The notes beneath the pieces are model-generated. The model was not told where the DNA came from, did no database searches, and was given only the letters and a program-made list of their open reading frames with translations. The translations under genes were made by a program, and so were the position numbers. Below, one piece after another: positions 14,515 to 22,899 of a stretch of DNA of 34,901 nucleotides. Source of the stretch: an uncultured Oscillibacter sp. (GTDB taxonomy: Bacteria; Bacillota; Clostridia; Oscillospirales; Oscillospiraceae); assembly GCA_905234565.1 (NCBI GenBank), contig CAJOHW010000014.1, positions 1 through 34,901 of the forward strand. The letters are read 5' to 3'. Every line of letters starts with the position of its first letter. Position 1 is the first letter of the stretch.

Positions 14515-15273
14515 ATGGACCGCCGCTGTGAATGCGTTGGAATCGTCTCCGGCAAGGGCGGCACCGGAAAAACCTCCTTTGCCGCCGGAGCCGGCGCCGC
14601 CCTGTCCCAGCTGGGACGGCGGGTGCTGTGCGTGGACTGCGACATCGGCCTGCGAAACCTGGATCTGGCTCTGGGACTGGCGGATCAGGCGTTGATGGAT
14701 TTCACCGACGTGGCGGCGGGACGGTGCGGTTTGGAGGAGGCGGTGGTGGAACACCCGGCGCTTCCGGGACTGTTCCTCTTAAACGCCCCCGCCCGGGGCA
14801 GCGGGGAGGACGTGTCCGAGGAGCAGATGCGGGAACTGATGAAGGCCGTCCGGCAGTCCTTCGACTACTGCCTCTTAGACGCCCCCGCCGGACTGGGCCA
14901 GGGCTTCACCTTAGCCACCTGCGCCGCCAGCCGCGCGGTGGTCATCGCCGGACTGGACCCCCCGTCCCTGCGGGACGCCCAGAGGACCGTTATGGAACTG
15001 GCCCGGTTCCCGGAGGGCGCTGTGCATTTGGTGGTGAACCGGGTGCGAAAGCGGCTCCTGAACCATCTGCGCACCACCGTGGACGACGCCATGGACGCCG
15101 CGGGCCTGCCCCTTCTGGGCCTGGTGCCGGAGGACGACGCCCTGCCCGCCGCCATGGCCCGGGGACTGCCCGCAGCCTTGGCGTCCCCCAAAAGCCCCGC
15201 CGCCGCAGCCTACCGGAATATTGCCCAGCGTATGGAGGGCGGAACAGCCCCGCTGCTGCGGATGCGCTGGTGA
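14515..15273 (+). CDS. minD: MinD-like septum-site ATPase lacking the membrane-targeting tail
   Basis: MinD is a membrane-cycling ATPase that carries MinC to block polar division. The 252-residue product has the deviant P-loop GKGGTGKTS (13-21), VDCDIGLRNLDLALGL (about 43-58), LLDAPAGLGQG and the VVNRVR segment, all typical of MinD rather than ParA. It ends at about the point where E. coli and Bacillus MinD continue with an amphipathic membrane-binding helix, so that helix appears absent. No minC or minE lies alongside, but mgsA follows as in the usual Clostridia min-rodA-mgsA order, which supports MinD over FlhG. ATG 14515 follows AAGGAGGTG. Confidence 0.8.
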   Translation: MDRRCECVGIVSGKGGTGKTSFAAGAGAALSQLGRRVLCVDCDIGLRNLDLALGLADQALMDFTDVAAGRCGLEEAVVEHPALPGLFLLNAPARGSGEDVSEEQMRELMKAVRQSFDYCLLDAPAGLGQGFTLATCAASRAVVIAGLDPPSLRDAQRTVMELARFPEGAVHLVVNRVRKRLLNHLRTTVDDAMDAAGLPLLGLVPEDDALPAAMARGLPAALASPKSPAAAAYRNIAQRMEGGTAPLLRMRW

Positions 15274-15322
15274 GCATAGATGGCAAGCGCTTATAAGCAA
15301 TGATATGGAAAGGGAGGATCTC

Positions 15323-15736
15323 ATGAACATTGCACTGATGGCCCACGACGAAAAGAAAGAACTCATGGTGCAGTTCTGCACCGCCTACGCCGGAATCCTC
15401 TCCCGGCACAGCCTCTATGCCACCAATACCACCGGACACATGGTCTCCGAGGCCACCGGACTGCAGGTCCACTGCTTCCTCACCTACGCCCACGGCGGCA
15501 ACCAGCAGATCGGCGCCCGGATTGCCTATAACGAGTTTGACCTGGTGCTGTTTTTCAACGACCCCGCCAACGAGGAGCGCAGCGGGGACGTGACCTATAT
15601 CTCCCGCCTATGCGACCGCAGCAACATCCCCTTTGCCAGCAACATCGCCACGGCGGAGATGCTGGTGCTGGGCCTGGCCCGGGGAGATCTGGACTGGCGG
15701 AAAATTGTAAACCCCTCCTCCCGCTCCATCGCCTGA
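15323..15736 (+). CDS. mgsA: Methylglyoxal synthase-like protein with altered active site
   Basis: Methylglyoxal synthase converts dihydroxyacetone phosphate to methylglyoxal and phosphate. The 137-residue product aligns along its length: LMAHDEKKE (5-13), LYATNTTGHMV (31-41), GGNQQIGARI (58-67), FFNDP (77-81), and IPFASNIATAEML near the end. Compared with the E. coli enzyme, the catalytic Asp71 is replaced by Asn60, the phosphate-loop Gly66 by Tyr55 and the active-site His98 is missing because the loop is one residue shorter; Asp89 corresponds to Asp101. Activity is therefore doubtful. ATG 15323 follows AGGGAGG. The position after minD matches Clostridia gene order. A family A repeat follows. 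Confidence 0.82.
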   Translation: MNIALMAHDEKKELMVQFCTAYAGILSRHSLYATNTTGHMVSEATGLQVHCFLTYAHGGNQQIGARIAYNEFDLVLFFNDPANEERSGDVTYISRLCDRSNIPFASNIATAEMLVLGLARGDLDWRKIVNPSSRSIA

Positions 15737-15741
15737 ACGCG

Positions 15742-15812
15742 TTTATATTTGTAAACGATCTCCGGTTGCCGTGCCAGCGGCCTAAAATGCGGCAAATCTG
15801 AACGAGCGAGAG
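15742..15812 (+). repeat. Intergenic repeat family A, copy 2 (left inner arm deleted)
   Basis: Begins 6 bases after the mgsA stop. It has the GGTTGC-CGTGCCA-GCGGCC hairpin and the right arm GGCAAATCT, but the matching left arm AGATTTGCC is missing by a clean deletion of about 9 bases relative to copy 3. The AGAGCGCG block is degraded to GAGCGAGAG. It fills the mgsA-hisS gap. Confidence 0.85.
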
Positions 15813-15844
15813 GAAAAAATGGAGGATAGAAAGGACGTATCCCT

Positions 15845-17221
15845 ATGGCCCTTGTGAAGCCCCGGACCCTGTCCGGTTTTCAGGAACTGCTCCCCGGCCC
15901 CCAGCGGCAGATGGAACAGTTCCTCTCCACCCTCCGGGAAACCTATGCCCTCTACGGCTTTACCCCCTTGGATACCCCCCTCTTGGAGGACAGCGCCGTG
16001 CTGCTGGCCAAGGGCGGCGGGGAGACGGAGAAACAGATCTACCGCTTCCAAAAAGGGGACGCGGATCTGGCCCTCCGCTTTGATTTGACGGTCCCTCTTG
16101 CCAAGTACGTGGCCGCCCACTACCATGAGCTGTCCTTCCCCTTCCGGCGATACCAGATCGGCAAGGTGTACCGGGGGGAGCGGCCCCAGCACGGGCGGTT
16201 CCGGGAGTTCTATCAGGCGGACATCGACGTGATTGGAGATGGGAAACTGTCCCTGCTGAACGAGGCGGAGATCCCCGCCATTATCTGCCGGACCTTTACC
16301 GCCCTGGGCTTAAAACGCTTCCATGTGCGGGTGAACAACCGGAAACTGCTCAGCGGCTTTTACGCCTCCCTGGGCCTGGAAAATCGGTCCGGGGAGATCA
16401 TGCGGACCGTGGACAAGCTGGAAAAAATTGGTATAGACAAGGTCCGGGCGATTTTGACAGAGGATTTGGAAGTGTCGGCGGCCCAGGCGGAGCGTATTTT
16501 GGACTTCCTGTCCGTCTCCGGGGACCCGGGGACGGTGCTGCCCGCCCTGGCGGAGCGGCAGGGATGCCACGTCCTGTACGACACGGGGCTGGCGGAACTG
16601 GACGGGGTGGTCCGGTATCTGTCGGCCTTCGGGGTGCCCCAGGAACAGTTCACCGTGGACCCCTCCATTGCCCGGGGGCTGGACTACTACACCGGCACGG
16701 TGTATGAAACTACATTGGACGATCACCCGGAGATTGGCTCCGTGTGTTCCGGGGGAAGATACGACAATTTGGCGGAATACTACACGGACAAGAAGCTCCC
16801 CGGGGTGGGGATCTCCATCGGCCTGACCCGGCTGTTCCACGCGCTGGGGGAGGCGGGACTGCTGAATCCCGCCCGGGCCGGGGCCCCCGCCGACGCCCTT
16901 GTCATCCCCATGACGGAGGACCTGTCCCAGGCCATTGCCTTTGCTACCCTGCTGCGGCAGAACGGCGTCCGGGCCCAGATCTACGCTGAGGAGAAGAAGT
17001 TCAAGCAGAAACTCAGCTATGCCTCCAAACTGGGCATCCCCTACGCGGTGTTCTTCGGGGAGGACGAGGCCAAAACCGGCGCCGTCACCTGCAAAGATCT
17101 CTCCAACGGGGAGCAGACCACCTTGGAGCCCGCCGCCACGGTGTACCGCATCAAGGCTGGTTTGGCGGCCCGGGATCTTGGGACGCTGATTGTGGAGAAA
17201 GAAACGGTTTTTGTTTTGTAA
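15845..17221 (+). CDS. hisS: Histidine--tRNA ligase
   Basis: Charges tRNA-His. The 458-residue class II synthetase shows LRFDLTVPLAKYVA, motif 2 in FRRYQIGKVYRGERPQ, the histidine-binding GLDYYTGTVYE, motif 3 in GVGISIGLTRLF and a C-terminal anticodon-binding domain (about 350-440). The anticodon domain and GLDYYTG motif argue against the HisZ paralogue of histidine biosynthesis. ATG 15845 lies 12 bases after the AGAAAGGA-like run. The last codons and stop fall inside a family A repeat, so the extreme C-terminus was probably shaped by insertion of that element. No T-box leader is present. Confidence 0.92.
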   Translation: MALVKPRTLSGFQELLPGPQRQMEQFLSTLRETYALYGFTPLDTPLLEDSAVLLAKGGGETEKQIYRFQKGDADLALRFDLTVPLAKYVAAHYHELSFPFRRYQIGKVYRGERPQHGRFREFYQADIDVIGDGKLSLLNEAEIPAIICRTFTALGLKRFHVRVNNRKLLSGFYASLGLENRSGEIMRTVDKLEKIGIDKVRAILTEDLEVSAAQAERILDFLSVSGDPGTVLPALAERQGCHVLYDTGLAELDGVVRYLSAFGVPQEQFTVDPSIARGLDYYTGTVYETTLDDHPEIGSVCSGGRYDNLAEYYTDKKLPGVGISIGLTRLFHALGEAGLLNPARAGAPADALVIPMTEDLSQAIAFATLLRQNGVRAQIYAEEKKFKQKLSYASKLGIPYAVFFGEDEAKTGAVTCKDLSNGEQTTLEPAATVYRIKAGLAARDLGTLIVEKETVFVL

Positions 17222-17289
17222 ACGATCAGATTTGCCCTTGGCTGCCGTGTCAGCGGCCTAAGATGTGGCAAATCTTTCAGAGCGCGAGA
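17211..17289 (+). repeat. Intergenic repeat family A, copy 3
   Basis: Overlaps the hisS stop. It carries AGATTTGCC and GGCAAATCT arms, a GGCTGC-CGTGTCA-GCGGCC hairpin and AGAGCGCGAG at the right. The third stem position is C here and T in copy 2, opposite a G in both, so pairing is kept. The left end reads TTGTTTTGTAAACGAT, close to copy 2. Confidence 0.87.
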
Positions 17290-17312
17290 AAAAAACGGAA
17301 GGGGGGACGCAA

Positions 17313-18590
17313 ATGCGCGGCAACCGCCTGGCGTCCATCATGTTGGCGCTGTCCCTGCTGATTCTGCCCGTAAGCGCGGCGCAGACAGAGGAAGATCCTG
17401 TCTATCCGGACGGGCCGCTGCTGGCGGCGGTCCGGGAGTACGCGCCCTTTCCGGACGCCGTGGGGACCTGGTGCGCGGAGGCTGTGAGGACCGTGTACGA
17501 GACGGGCCTGGTGGACGGCCGGGCCGACGGCACCTACGGCCCCTTCGATACCCTGACCTGTCCCCACATCCTGGCCATCACCGCCCGGTTCCACCACCGC
17601 CTCACCGGCGGGGACGGGCAGATCCCGGACACCCCGGAGGGCACGGCGGTGCCGGAGGAACTGCGGGGGCTGTGGTGTGAGAAATACTATGTGTATCTGG
17701 CCTCCGCCCTGGGGTATTCCGGCCCGGAGGCTTTGGCGGCCTTTTCTCCCCGGGAGAACTGCTCCCGGCGGGACTTTGTGGAGCTGCTGTCCGCCGTGTT
17801 GGAGCGGACCGGGCAGTACCTGCCGGGGCTGAATACGGCGGGGCCCAACCTGCCGGATCTGTACCTGTCCTCTGTCACGGGGAAACTGCCGGGATTGTCC
17901 CGGCCCCTGGGGGACGCCATTCTCTACTTTTACGCCGCGGGCATTCTGACGGGTGTGGACCGCTACGGCACCTTCGGCGGCGGGGACCTGACCCGGGGCC
18001 AGGCCGCCGCCATGCTGGCCCGGATCCTGGATCCCGCCCAGCGGGTGCGGTTTGTGCCGGAACCCTTCGACTTCTGCCGGGACGTACTGGGGCTGGAGCC
18101 GGAGCTGACGGTGATGGTGGTGAACGGCTATGAGATCACCGCCAACCAGTTCTCCTATGCCGCCGCCGTGCGGCCTTCCTCCAAAGAGGAGGCTATGGCC
18201 TTTGCTATCCGGGAGACTTCCGCGTTTCAGTTAGCGTTCCAGGCGGACTATGAGGCGCCGGAGGAGGATCTGGCGGAACTGTACCGGGAGGCGGCGTCCA
18301 TGTCCGGCTACGGCGGGCTGAATGGCTCCGCCTGGTTCTTCGCCTTACAGCGCAACGCCGCTATTACCTGGGCCTATGACACCTACGGCACCTACGGCAC
18401 CTACGCCCAGGAGGACGGGGAGGCGAGTTTCTTCGCGGACCTTCAGGCCATTTCGGACCACGCGGAGGTGTGGATCTCCCCGGCCCTGGAAACCCTGGAC
18501 TGGGGGGCGGTCCTGCTTCGCAGACAGCAGTCCCCCTATGCCCGGATGTCTCTGCAGCGGTCCTATCTGGTGGGCACCATCGGCGCGTGA
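17313..18590 (+). CDS. Secreted S-layer-homology protein with SurA-like C-terminal region
   Basis: The 425-residue protein has a Sec signal peptide (about 1-23, LASIMLALSLLILPVSA before AQTEE). Three SLH-type repeats follow: FPDAVGTW...LVDGRADGTYGP (about 46-100), a degenerate one around 118-165 with NCSRRDFVELLSAVL, and ILTGVDRYGTFGGGDLTRGQ (about 195-240). SLH repeats bind pyruvylated wall polymers and anchor proteins at the cell surface. The remaining 160 residues begin MVVNGYEITANQF, which resembles the start of SurA/PrsA-type chaperone N-domains, without a recognisable PpiC isomerase domain. ATG 17313 follows GGAAGGGGGG. The function of the C-terminal half is inferred only from resemblance. 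Confidence 0.78.
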   Translation: MRGNRLASIMLALSLLILPVSAAQTEEDPVYPDGPLLAAVREYAPFPDAVGTWCAEAVRTVYETGLVDGRADGTYGPFDTLTCPHILAITARFHHRLTGGDGQIPDTPEGTAVPEELRGLWCEKYYVYLASALGYSGPEALAAFSPRENCSRRDFVELLSAVLERTGQYLPGLNTAGPNLPDLYLSSVTGKLPGLSRPLGDAILYFYAAGILTGVDRYGTFGGGDLTRGQAAAMLARILDPAQRVRFVPEPFDFCRDVLGLEPELTVMVVNGYEITANQFSYAAAVRPSSKEEAMAFAIRETSAFQLAFQADYEAPEEDLAELYREAASMSGYGGLNGSAWFFALQRNAAITWAYDTYGTYGTYAQEDGEASFFADLQAISDHAEVWISPALETLDWGAVLLRRQQSPYARMSLQRSYLVGTIGA

Positions 18591-18646
18591 AACCCTCGGC
18601 GCATAAGATTTGACGGAATCTCGTAATATAGAAAGGAATCCTGATT

Positions 18647-20434
18647 ATGACCGCAACCCAGAACCGAACCCATACCTGCGGGGAACTGCGCCTGCGGGAC
18701 GTGGGAACCCATGCGGCCCTGGCGGGCTGGCTGGAAAATGTGCGGGTGGTGTCCGGGGGACTGGCCTTTGCCGTCCTCCGGGACTTCTACGGCGTCACCC
18801 AGATTGTGGCGGAGTCCGAGGACCTGGTCAGCGCCTTCCGGGAGATTCCCAAGGAGTCCACGGTCCGGGTGGAGGGCACCGTCCGGGAGCGGGACAGCAA
18901 GAATTTGGAGCTTCCCACCGGGGAGATCGAGATCGTGCCGGACAACCCCGGGGCCATTTCCGTACTGGGCCGGTGCCGCTTCAATGAACTGCCCTTCCCC
19001 ATCCGCCGCAGCCGTCAGGCCGACGAGGCCCAGCGGCTGAAATACCGGTATCTGGATCTGCGGAACCCGGCGGTGAAGGACAACATCGTTCTGCGCTGCC
19101 ACGTGGTGGCGGCGTTGCGCCAGGCCATGACGGAGCAGGGCTTTTTGGAGATCACCACCCCCATCCTGACCGCTTCCTCTCCGGAAGGGGCCCGGGACTA
19201 TCTGGTCCCCGCCCGGAACTATCCCGGGAAGTTCTACGCCCTGCCCCAGGCCCCCCAGCAGTTCAAACAGCTGCTCATGGCCTCCGGCTTTGACCGCTAT
19301 TTCCAAATCGCCCCCTGTTTCCGGGACGAGGACGCCCGGGCGGACCGGTCCCCGGGAGAGTTCTACCAGCTGGATATGGAGATGGCCTTCGCGGGACAGG
19401 AGGACGTGTTCCGGGTATGCGAGGCAGTACTGCCGCTGGTGTTCTCCCAGTACGGCCTGTATGGACGGTCCTCCGCCGCCCCCTTCCCGCGCCTGCCCTA
19501 CAAGGAGGCCATGGAGACCTTCGGCACGGATAAGCCGGATCTGCGCATTGACCTGCGGGTCCGGGACGTGACGGCGCTTTTGCAAGACTGCGGCTTCGGT
19601 CCCTTCGCGGAGGGAAACGTGAAGGCCGTGGCGGTGTCCGGGTTCCACGAGAGCCGGAAATGGATCGACAAGACCCTGGCGGAGGCGGAAGTGGTGTCCG
19701 GCGGGAAGGCCTACTGGTTCCGGGTAGACGACAAAGGCCAGATGGTGGGGGGCATCGCCAAATTCGTGTCCCCCATAGCAGACGCCGTGAAAGAGGCCCT
19801 GGATTTACAGCCGGACACTTTGGTGGTGCTGTCCGCCGGAAAGTCCGCGCTGAAAACCGCCGGGGTGCTGGTGAAAACCCTGGGAGCCGCCGTGCCGGGG
19901 CATATGGACAAGGAGCAGTACGCCTTCTGCTGGATTGTGGACTTTCCCATGTACGAGATCGGGGAGGAATCCGGAGAACTGGAGTTCTGCCACAACCCCT
20001 TCTCCATGCCCGCCGGAGGATTACAGGTTTTGGAACAGGCCCACCGGGGGGAGATCGATCCCCTGACGATTCTGGCGGACCAGTACGATCTGGTGTGCAA
20101 CGGGGTGGAACTGTCCTCCGGGGCCGTGCGGAACCACGATCCGGAGATTATGCTGCGGGCCTTTGAACTGGTGCGTTTAGGGGAGGAGGACGTGAAGTCC
20201 AAATTCCCCGCCATGTACAGCGCGTTCTGCTACGGCGCGCCCCCTCACGCCGGCATCGCCCCGGGGATTGACCGCATGGTCATGCTGCTGGCGGGAGAGG
20301 ACTCCATCCGGGAGGTAATTCCCTTCCCCATGAACAAGAACGCCGCGGATGTGATGATGGGTGCCCCGGGCACCGTGACGGAGAAACAGTTGCAGGAACT
20401 GCACATTGCCATTACCGCCAAAGAACAAGGGTAA
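18647..20434 (+). CDS. aspS: Aspartate--tRNA ligase
   Basis: Charges tRNA-Asp, and tRNA-Asn if non-discriminating. The 595-residue bacterial-type enzyme has the N-terminal OB-fold (about 10-105), RYLDLRNP, flipping-loop region LVPARNYPGKFYALPQAPQQ (shown here in part as YALPQAPQQFKQLLM), motif 2 in FRDEDARADRSPGEFYQLD, the GAD insertion domain (about 300-420), and motif 3 in APGIDRMVMLLAGEDSIREV. ATG 18647 has GAAAGGAA upstream. The 56-base gap before it holds a small AGATT/AATCT hairpin but no T-box. Whether it also charges tRNA-Asn depends on Gat genes not in this window. Confidence 0.95.
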   Translation: MTATQNRTHTCGELRLRDVGTHAALAGWLENVRVVSGGLAFAVLRDFYGVTQIVAESEDLVSAFREIPKESTVRVEGTVRERDSKNLELPTGEIEIVPDNPGAISVLGRCRFNELPFPIRRSRQADEAQRLKYRYLDLRNPAVKDNIVLRCHVVAALRQAMTEQGFLEITTPILTASSPEGARDYLVPARNYPGKFYALPQAPQQFKQLLMASGFDRYFQIAPCFRDEDARADRSPGEFYQLDMEMAFAGQEDVFRVCEAVLPLVFSQYGLYGRSSAAPFPRLPYKEAMETFGTDKPDLRIDLRVRDVTALLQDCGFGPFAEGNVKAVAVSGFHESRKWIDKTLAEAEVVSGGKAYWFRVDDKGQMVGGIAKFVSPIADAVKEALDLQPDTLVVLSAGKSALKTAGVLVKTLGAAVPGHMDKEQYAFCWIVDFPMYEIGEESGELEFCHNPFSMPAGGLQVLEQAHRGEIDPLTILADQYDLVCNGVELSSGAVRNHDPEIMLRAFELVRLGEEDVKSKFPAMYSAFCYGAPPHAGIAPGIDRMVMLLAGEDSIREVIPFPMNKNAADVMMGAPGTVTEKQLQELHIAITAKEQG

Positions 20435-20470
20435 TTTGATCGCTCACGAGTGGAACAGGAGGGATTTCCC

Positions 20471-21055
20471 ATGGCCTTTGCCCTGAGAGAACCGGAACAT
20501 TTCACCTACGGGGACATTCTCCGGTCCCCGGACGAGGTGCCCATGGAGCTGATTGACGGACAGGTCATTTTAATGGCCCCGCCCTCCACAAGGCACCAGT
20601 GGATCATTGGAGAGCTGTACCTGCAATTCGGTAATTTTCTGAGGGGAAAGAAGTGCCGGGCGTTTCAAGCCCCCTTCGGCGTGCGGCTCTTTGAACAGAA
20701 GGAAGATACCCCCGACGATGTGGACACCCTGGTGGAGCCGGATCTGACGGTGGTGTGCGACGCCTCCAAAATTGACCGGCGGGGCTGTCGGGGGGCGCCG
20801 GATCTGGTGGCGGAGATTCTCTCCCCCAGCACCGCCCGCCGGGACCGGCTGGTGAAACGGGAACTGTATGAGGCCGCCGGGGTTCGGGAGTACTGGATCG
20901 TTGATCCGGATCGGGAGAGCGTCCAGGTCTATCTGCTCCGGGACGGAACATACCTGCCCCCCCAGACCTACACGAAAGACACCCCCGTGCCCTCGGAGGT
21001 CCTGCCGGGCTTCGCGGCGGATCTCTCCACCGTGTTCCCGGAGGATTTGCCGTGA
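20471..21055 (+). CDS. Uma2 family (DUF820) nuclease-like protein, copy 1
   Basis: The Uma2 family has a PD-(D/E)XK nuclease fold; it is best known from cyanobacteria and its biological role is not settled. The 194-residue product has the family signatures VEPDLTVVCD, GAPDLVAEILSPST and KRELYEAAGVREYWIVDP, which carry the Asp, Glu and Lys expected at the active site. ATG 20471 has CAGGAGGG upstream. Its stop overlaps the uvrC start (GTGA), so it is translationally coupled to a DNA-repair nuclease. A related gene lies just after uvrC. The two share motifs but differ widely elsewhere, so they are not a recent duplication. Confidence 0.85.
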   Translation: MAFALREPEHFTYGDILRSPDEVPMELIDGQVILMAPPSTRHQWIIGELYLQFGNFLRGKKCRAFQAPFGVRLFEQKEDTPDDVDTLVEPDLTVVCDASKIDRRGCRGAPDLVAEILSPSTARRDRLVKRELYEAAGVREYWIVDPDRESVQVYLLRDGTYLPPQTYTKDTPVPSEVLPGFAADLSTVFPEDLP

Positions 21056-22872
21056 CGCGGGACGAACTGCGGGAAAAGGCCAACGACCTGCCCCTGCTGC
21101 CCGGGGTGTACCTCATGATGGACAAAACCGGGAAGGTCATCTATGTGGGCAAGGCCAAGAAGCTGAAAAACCGGGTCAGCCAGTACTTCCAGGACAGCGC
21201 CGGACACTCGGAGAAAACCCGCCGCATGGTGGCCCAGATTGACCACTTCGACACCATCATCGTCACCAGCGAATTTGAGGCCCTGGTGCTGGAAAACTCC
21301 CTCATCAAGCGGCATATGCCCCGGTACAACATCCTCTTGAAGGACGACAAGGGCTATCCCTTTGTGCGGATGTCCAAGGAGGAGTATCCCCGGTTCTCCC
21401 TGGCCTCCCGGTACGCCAATGACGGCGCCCGGTACTTCGGCCCCTTCGGGGGCCGGGGGGAAACTAAGGCCGCGTTGGACGCGGTGCTGTCGGCCCTGCG
21501 GCTTCCCACCTGCCACCGGAACTTCCCCCGGGATATCGGGGCGGAACGGCCCTGTCTCAATTACCATATGGGCCGCTGTGACGGGTTCTGCCGCCGGGAG
21601 ATGTCCGGAGAGGAGTACCGGCGGCGGATGGACCAGGCGGCGAAAGTGTTAGAGGGGAAATCGAAACCCCTCTTGAAAGAACTGGAAGGGGAGATGCTCT
21701 CGGAGGCGGAGGCCACGCGGTTTGAACAGGCCGCCGCCCTGCGGGACCGGATCCGCTCCATTGAGGCCCTGTCCAAGAAACAGACCGTCATTGCGGGGCT
21801 GTGCGCGGACACGGATATCTGGGGGCTGTTTTTAGGAGGCAAGAGCTGTTACGCCGTTTTGCACATGGAGGACGGGAACCTGACGGGCCGGGAGACCGCC
21901 CTGTTCCAGTCCCCCGTGGAGGAAACGGAGGCGGAGGCCCTGTCCGCTCTCACCGCCCAGTACTATCTCCCCCGGTCCATTCTGCCCCATGAGATTCTCC
22001 TGCCCATGGACACAGGGGAGTGTGAGAGCCTGTCGGAGGCTTTGACCAAACGGGCGGGCCACAAGGTATGGGTCCACGTGCCCCAGCGGGGGGAGAAGGC
22101 GGAGCTTCGGTCCATGGCCCAGCGGAACGCGGAGGAGGAATCCCAGCGGGCCACTTCCGACGCGGAGCGGTCCGCCCGGACCCTGGACCTGCTGGCAAAT
22201 CTCTTGCAGCTGCCCCAGGCCCCGGACCGCATGGAGTCCTATGACATCTCCAACACGGGAAAGAGCGACATTGTGGCCTCTATGGTGGTGTACCGGGGGA
22301 CGAAACCTTTGAAATCCGCCTACCGGAGATTCCACATTAAAGAATTGGACGGCGCCCCGGACGACTACGCCTCTATGCGGGAGGTTCTGCGGCGGCGGCT
22401 TCAACGGGCGGCGGAGGGGGACGAGAAGTTTCTGCCCCTGCCGGACGTGTTTCTCATCGACGGCGGCGAAACCCATGCCCGGGCGGCGTTGGAAATCACG
22501 GAGCGGTTCGGCCTGTCCATTCCCGTCTTTGGCATGGTGAAGGACGACCGCCACCGGACCCGGGCCTTAGTCACCCCCCAGGGCCAGGAGATCGGCATCT
22601 CCCAGAACCAGACGGTGTTCTCCCTCATCGGACAGATCCAGGAGGAAACCCACCGCTTCGCCATTACCTTCCACCGGGAGAGCCACCGGAAAAGCGCCAT
22701 GCGGTCCCAGCTGGACGGCATTTCCGGCGTGGGGCCGAAACGTCAGGAGGCTCTGCGCAAACACTTCGGCACCGTCAAGGCCATCCGGGAGGCGGACGTG
22801 GAGGCCCTCAGCGCCGTGGTCCCCCGGGACGCGGCGGAGGCCGTGTGGAAGAAGTTCCACGAGACGCCCTGA
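21052..22872 (+). CDS. uvrC: UvrABC system protein C (excinuclease subunit)
   Basis: Makes both incisions in nucleotide excision repair after UvrB loads on damage. The 606-residue protein has an N-terminal GIY-YIG domain (PGVYLMMDKTGKVIYVGKAK, about 15-34), a cysteine cluster CLNYHMGRCDGFC (about 166-178) that in other UvrC proteins binds an Fe-S cluster, and a UVR domain (about 202-237) for UvrB contact. An RNase H-like endonuclease domain follows, with SYDIS, FLIDGG and the late HRES/HRK residues, and then paired helix-hairpin-helix motifs (GISGVGPKRQEALRKHFG). GTG 21052 overlaps the upstream Uma2 stop. The Cys cluster has GFC where APC is common. Confidence 0.95.
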   Translation: MTRDELREKANDLPLLPGVYLMMDKTGKVIYVGKAKKLKNRVSQYFQDSAGHSEKTRRMVAQIDHFDTIIVTSEFEALVLENSLIKRHMPRYNILLKDDKGYPFVRMSKEEYPRFSLASRYANDGARYFGPFGGRGETKAALDAVLSALRLPTCHRNFPRDIGAERPCLNYHMGRCDGFCRREMSGEEYRRRMDQAAKVLEGKSKPLLKELEGEMLSEAEATRFEQAAALRDRIRSIEALSKKQTVIAGLCADTDIWGLFLGGKSCYAVLHMEDGNLTGRETALFQSPVEETEAEALSALTAQYYLPRSILPHEILLPMDTGECESLSEALTKRAGHKVWVHVPQRGEKAELRSMAQRNAEEESQRATSDAERSARTLDLLANLLQLPQAPDRMESYDISNTGKSDIVASMVVYRGTKPLKSAYRRFHIKELDGAPDDYASMREVLRRRLQRAAEGDEKFLPLPDVFLIDGGETHARAALEITERFGLSIPVFGMVKDDRHRTRALVTPQGQEIGISQNQTVFSLIGQIQEETHRFAITFHRESHRKSAMRSQLDGISGVGPKRQEALRKHFGTVKAIREADVEALSAVVPRDAAEAVWKKFHETP

Positions 22873-22899
22873 CATGAAACGCCCTGAAAGGAGAGGAAT

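Noticed and set aside
14515-15273. FlhG (flagellar number ATPase) instead of MinD
   Set aside because: No flagellar genes nearby, and the minD-mgsA order matches the Clostridia min cluster.
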